A stretch of 6,717 bases of DNA from Oscillospiraceae bacterium (GTDB lineage Bacteria; Bacillota; Clostridia; Oscillospirales; Oscillospiraceae). Below are positions 5,891-6,717 of the stretch, in pieces. Where the stretch lies: positions 1 through 6,717 of the forward strand of contig JAEEUX010000144.1 of NCBI GenBank assembly GCA_016290695.1. The letters run 5' to 3'. The notes beneath the pieces were generated by a model, which was given only the letters and a program-made list of their open reading frames with translations, made no database searches and was not told the DNA's origin. Position numbers and translations under genes: made by a program. Positions within the stretch are counted from its first letter, which is position 1, and every line of letters starts with the position of its first letter.

Positions 5891-6630
5891 GCGAGCGCTT
5901 CATAAAATCGCCGAATTTGCCGGAAGGCAGGGTGACGGCGCTTATCCTCGGCACGGCTGGAGCGCGGCTTGTTCCGGCGCTCGAATCGCTCGGCGTCAGG
6001 GCATTAGTTTTGCCGCCAAACGGCGATATTGCCGCGCCGGTAGCAGGCCACGCGGACATGTCGCTTTATTATTTCGGCGGCGGGGAAGCACTCGCCGCAA
6101 AGGGGATTGCGCGAATATGCGATGGCATGCTGATTATCTCGGAATGTTCTGCGCGGCAGACTTCCGCCTATCCGGGCGACGTTTCACTAAACGCTCTGAG
6201 CCTTGGACGCTTGATTTTTGACAGACGTGACAGTCTTGCGCCTGAGATAATATCCTATGCGAAGAAAAAAGGTATCGAAATAGCCAATGTTCGGCAGGGC
6301 TACGCACGCTGTTCCGTCTGCGCGGTGGACGAAACGCATATTATCACGGCGGACGCGTCGATAGCGGCGGAAGCGGAAAAACGCGGCATACACACGCTCA
6401 TAATATCGCCGGGTTATTTTGCCCTTCCGGGCTACGACCACGGTTTTATCGGCGGGGCCTGTTTCAAGCTTTCGAGTGATACTCTTGCATTCACCGGGTT
6501 CATTGACGCACACCCGGACGCGGCGGCAATATCAGCGTTCTTGAAGAACTGCGGAGTAAAACCTGTTTTCCTGACAGATGAACCGTGCTTTGATATCGGC
6601 GGCGCGGTTCCGGTGAAGGAAGAAATATAA
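5887..6630 (+). CDS. DUF6873 family protein, predicted GME (guanidino-group modifying enzyme) fold
   Basis: A 247-residue soluble protein that I recognise by pattern as the clostridial DUF6873 family, predicted to adopt the GME fold of arginine deiminase and dimethylarginine hydrolase; no member's substrate is known to me. Family-like motifs are GHADMSLYY (54-62), YPGDVSLNALSLG (95-107), NVRQGYARCSVC (134-145), IITADASIA (152-160), SPGYFALPGYDHGFIGGACF (174-193) and FTGFIDAHPDA (202-212). Possible catalytic residues are H185 and a cysteine among C142, C145, C192 and C234; which one acts is unclear. The ATG lies inside the radA stop (ATGA), so it is translationally coupled. There is no signal peptide or membrane segment. 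The first 20 or so residues look variable. A hairpin follows the stop after five bases. The family name is recalled, not searched. Confidence 0.7.
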   Translation: MSERFIKSPNLPEGRVTALILGTAGARLVPALESLGVRALVLPPNGDIAAPVAGHADMSLYYFGGGEALAAKGIARICDGMLIISECSARQTSAYPGDVSLNALSLGRLIFDRRDSLAPEIISYAKKKGIEIANVRQGYARCSVCAVDETHIITADASIAAEAEKRGIHTLIISPGYFALPGYDHGFIGGACFKLSSDTLAFTGFIDAHPDAAAISAFLKNCGVKPVFLTDEPCFDIGGAVPVKEEI

Positions 6631-6665
6631 AAAAACACAGCACGAGCGGAAAAGCCCGTGCTGTG
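6629..6665 (-). terminator. Intrinsic terminator for the converging minus-strand gene
   Basis: CACAGCACG (6636-6644) pairs perfectly with CGTGCTGTG (6657-6665). After an A-C mismatch two more G-C pairs (6646-6647 with 6654-6655) close a GGAAAA loop. Seven A at 6629-6635 become a T-run on the minus strand directly after the stem, which is the classic Rho-independent form for transcription entering from the right. On the plus strand no T-run follows the stem, so it is at best a weak terminator for the operon ending at 6630. Confidence 0.85.
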
Positions 6666-6687
6666 AGGATGGTCTGCGGTATTCGCT

Positions 6688-6717
6688 TCAAGCCATGGCC
6701 TCGGCGTGTTTCTTCAG
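6688..6717 (-). CDS. C-terminal end of a minus-strand gene (cut by window end)
   Basis: Read on the minus strand, 6717 to 6688 gives LKKHAEAMA followed by TGA (6690-6688). The intrinsic terminator for this strand begins 22 bases after the stop, the usual distance, which is the main support for a real gene end. Nine residues are too few to name the product. The frame assignment is inferred from the stop-to-terminator spacing. Confidence 0.5.
   Translation of the reverse strand: MKKHAEAMA

Noticed and set aside
6187..6513. 108-codon open frame on the minus strand within the DUF6873 gene
   Set aside because: It sits inside a well-supported plus-strand gene and shows no family motif; the minus-strand terminator lies upstream of it, not after it.
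1..6717. A new defence, mobile or biosynthetic system
   Set aside because: Most genes are recognised housekeeping or widespread uncharacterised families, with no transposase, integrase, nuclease-effector pair, long repeat or array.

Overview
The window reads as an ordinary chromosomal housekeeping stretch from a low-GC-type Gram-positive (Firmicutes), most likely a spore-forming, gut-type member of Clostridia with intermediate GC. The grounds are a CwlD-type spore-cortex amidase, a DUF975 membrane protein, a DUF6873 GME-fold protein, strong GGAGG ribosome binding sites and tightly packed, overlapping genes. Species cannot be told from the sequence. No tRNA, rRNA, CRISPR array, insertion sequence or phage gene was found.

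Layout, plus strand. (1) 2-328 is the C-terminal part of rpe (ribulose-phosphate 3-epimerase), overlapping by ATGA with recR (325-924). (2) 949-3719 alternates membrane and cytosolic functions: a DUF975 membrane protein (949-1668), a long AlaX-type alanyl-tRNA editing hydrolase (1670-2860), an 81-residue two-helix membrane protein (2862-3107) and a 197-residue four-helix membrane protein (3126-3719). (3) 3720-3807 is the only sizeable plus-strand gap. It holds an imperfect direct repeat and a 12-bp hairpin whose 3' arm contains the Shine-Dalgarno of the next gene. (4) 3808-6630 is a compact block: cwlD (TTG start), radA (14-nt overlap) and a DUF6873 gene (ATGA overlap). (5) 6636-6665 is a hairpin whose T-run lies on the minus strand, so it terminates a converging minus-strand gene of which only the last nine codons (6688-6717) are visible.

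Functionally the window mixes central carbon metabolism (Rpe), recombination repair (RecR, RadA), translation quality control (AlaX), sporulation cell wall (CwlD) and four proteins of unknown role. I see no coherent new defence or metabolic system. The points most worth a second look are the terminator-like hairpin that swallows the cwlD ribosome binding site, the putative enzyme of the GME fold coupled to radA, and the cluster of uncharacterised membrane proteins around AlaX.
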